NCBI RefSeq assembly: GCF_000613445.1
Contig: NZ_BAIZ01000024.1
Span: forward strand, 1-53,704
DNA length: 53,704 bases
Source: Hoylesella shahii DSM 15611 = JCM 12083
GTDB lineage: Bacteria; Bacteroidota; Bacteroidia; Bacteroidales; Bacteroidaceae
Reading direction: 5' to 3'
Shown: positions 53,240 to 53,704 of the stretch, piece by piece
Layout: every line of letters begins with the position of its first letter
How positions within the stretch are numbered: position 1 is the first letter of the stretch
Notes under the pieces: generated by a model
Seen by the model: the letters and a program-made list of their open reading frames with translations, nothing else
Told to the model about the DNA's origin: nothing
Databases searched by the model: none
Translations under genes and position numbers: made by a program

Positions 53240-53704
53240 AGATACCTACGCCAGTTCGGGATAAGAAAGTGCCCTAAAAAGTTGGTAATCTCGCTATTAT
53301 TTTGTAACTTTATAGTTGTTAATCAATAACTTACAAAACATATATAGCGATGATTACCACAGACAAAGTTACAGAAATATTTTGTATATTGGATGAGTTC
53401 TGCAAGAATTTAGATGCCGAGTTAACTAAAAACCTACACATCGCGCCCATAGACGAGGGATATAAGCGCATGCGAAACCGTAAAGGACAGATGGCCAAGA
53501 GCGAAATCATGACCATCCTGTTGTGCTATCATTTTGGCTCTTTCCGCAACTTCAAGCACTATTATCTCTTCTTTATCAAGGAGCATTTGGCAAGCTACTT
53601 CCCTAAGGCCGTGTCCTACACGCGTTTCGTGGAACTCATGCCTCGCGTGTTCTTCGAGCTGATGGCCTTCATGCGCATCCAAGGTTTTGGAAAGTGCACG
53701 GGTA
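53240..53704 (+). mobile_element. IS982-family insertion sequence, left end (truncated by the window)
   Basis: A transposase gene with its own short upstream region runs off the right edge. The element's left end is probably near 53243-53265 (TACGCCAGTTCGGGATAAG), judged from the change in sequence character, but only one end is visible. The inverted partner and target duplication cannot be checked here. Confidence 0.65.
53350..53704 (+). CDS. IS982-family transposase, N-terminal 118 residues
   Basis: Begins MITTDKVTEIFCILDEFCKN and contains RMRNRKGQMAKSEIMTILLCY, FRNFKHYYLFF, YFPKAVSYTRFVELMPRVFF and GKCTG, all matching the N-terminal half of IS982-type transposases from Bacteroidales. The DDE catalytic residues would lie beyond the window. 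No damage is seen in the visible part, so it may be an active copy. Confidence 0.88.
   Translation, partial: MITTDKVTEIFCILDEFCKNLDAELTKNLHIAPIDEGYKRMRNRKGQMAKSEIMTILLCYHFGSFRNFKHYYLFFIKEHLASYFPKAVSYTRFVELMPRVFFELMAFMRIQGFGKCTG

Overview
The window looks like a chromosomal piece of a Prevotella-type member of the Bacteroidales. The evidence is a SusC/SusD pair, a fimbrillin-type lipoprotein, a BatABCDE aerotolerance cluster, DUF5606 and DUF2027/Smr proteins, the Bacteroidota -7 promoter box TAnnTTTG in front of several genes, and long non-coding islands. Nearly all of it reads as ordinary core chromosome. The exceptions are a compact accessory cluster at about 17.4-24.6 kb, repeat-rich non-coding islands, and an IS982-type insertion sequence that runs off the right end.

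Layout. 0-5.4 kb (minus): NAD synthetase, DUF2027/Smr protein, queA, PAP2 phosphatase. 5.4-5.9 kb: a 22-bp tandem repeat and a large inverted-repeat element. 5.9-14.3 kb (minus): one aerotolerance operon, moxR, DUF58 protein, a membrane protein, batA, batB, batC, batD, batE. 14.3-15.4 kb: non-coding island with a composite repeat. 15.4-17.5 kb: a nitrilase-family amidase and a metallophosphoesterase set among octamer tandem arrays. 17.5-24.6 kb (minus): WYL-domain regulator, DUF262+DUF1524 (HNH) protein, a second DUF262 protein, then an AAA ATPase; this is the best candidate for a defence system. 24.8-29.7 kb (plus): htpG, tRNA-Arg(ACG), HU, a 29-residue basic protein, RNase G. 29.8-33.7 kb (minus): two tandemly duplicated small lipoproteins, a fimbrillin-like lipoprotein and a small Cys-rich peptide gene. 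33.8-36.5 kb (minus): a ThiD-AraC fusion followed by pdxS and pdxT. 36.5-42.6 kb: a second composite-repeat island and an orphan susC/susD pair (minus). 43.1-48.8 kb (plus): nusB, yajC, ybbR-like, coaE, DUF5606, a CaCA antiporter and a secreted protein. 48.9-50.8 kb (minus): DUF1304 and a TrpB-like enzyme. 51.3-53.7 kb: a small lipoprotein, a third composite-repeat island and the start of an IS982-type transposase.

A striking property is the number of single-base reading-frame breaks in conserved genes: nadE, the DUF58 gene, the membrane gene beside it, the AAA ATPase, htpG, rng, pdxT, susD (twice), susC, the secreted protein at 48.1 kb and trpB. Two fused Bat pairs (batD/batE, batB/batC) have the same explanation. 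In each case the second frame continues the expected protein and one base restores it. Most sit in short homopolymers, so sequencing or assembly error is the simplest explanation. Genes are given below at their repaired extents, with the break position stated.

The most interesting biology is (i) the WYL/DUF262/DUF262-HNH/AAA cluster; (ii) a vitamin-kinase-like domain that has lost its catalytic motif, fused to an AraC DNA-binding domain and placed directly in front of the PLP synthase genes; and (iii) three non-coding islands sharing a 38-bp head motif and exact 22-bp-period arrays built on a GCAAAAC core.
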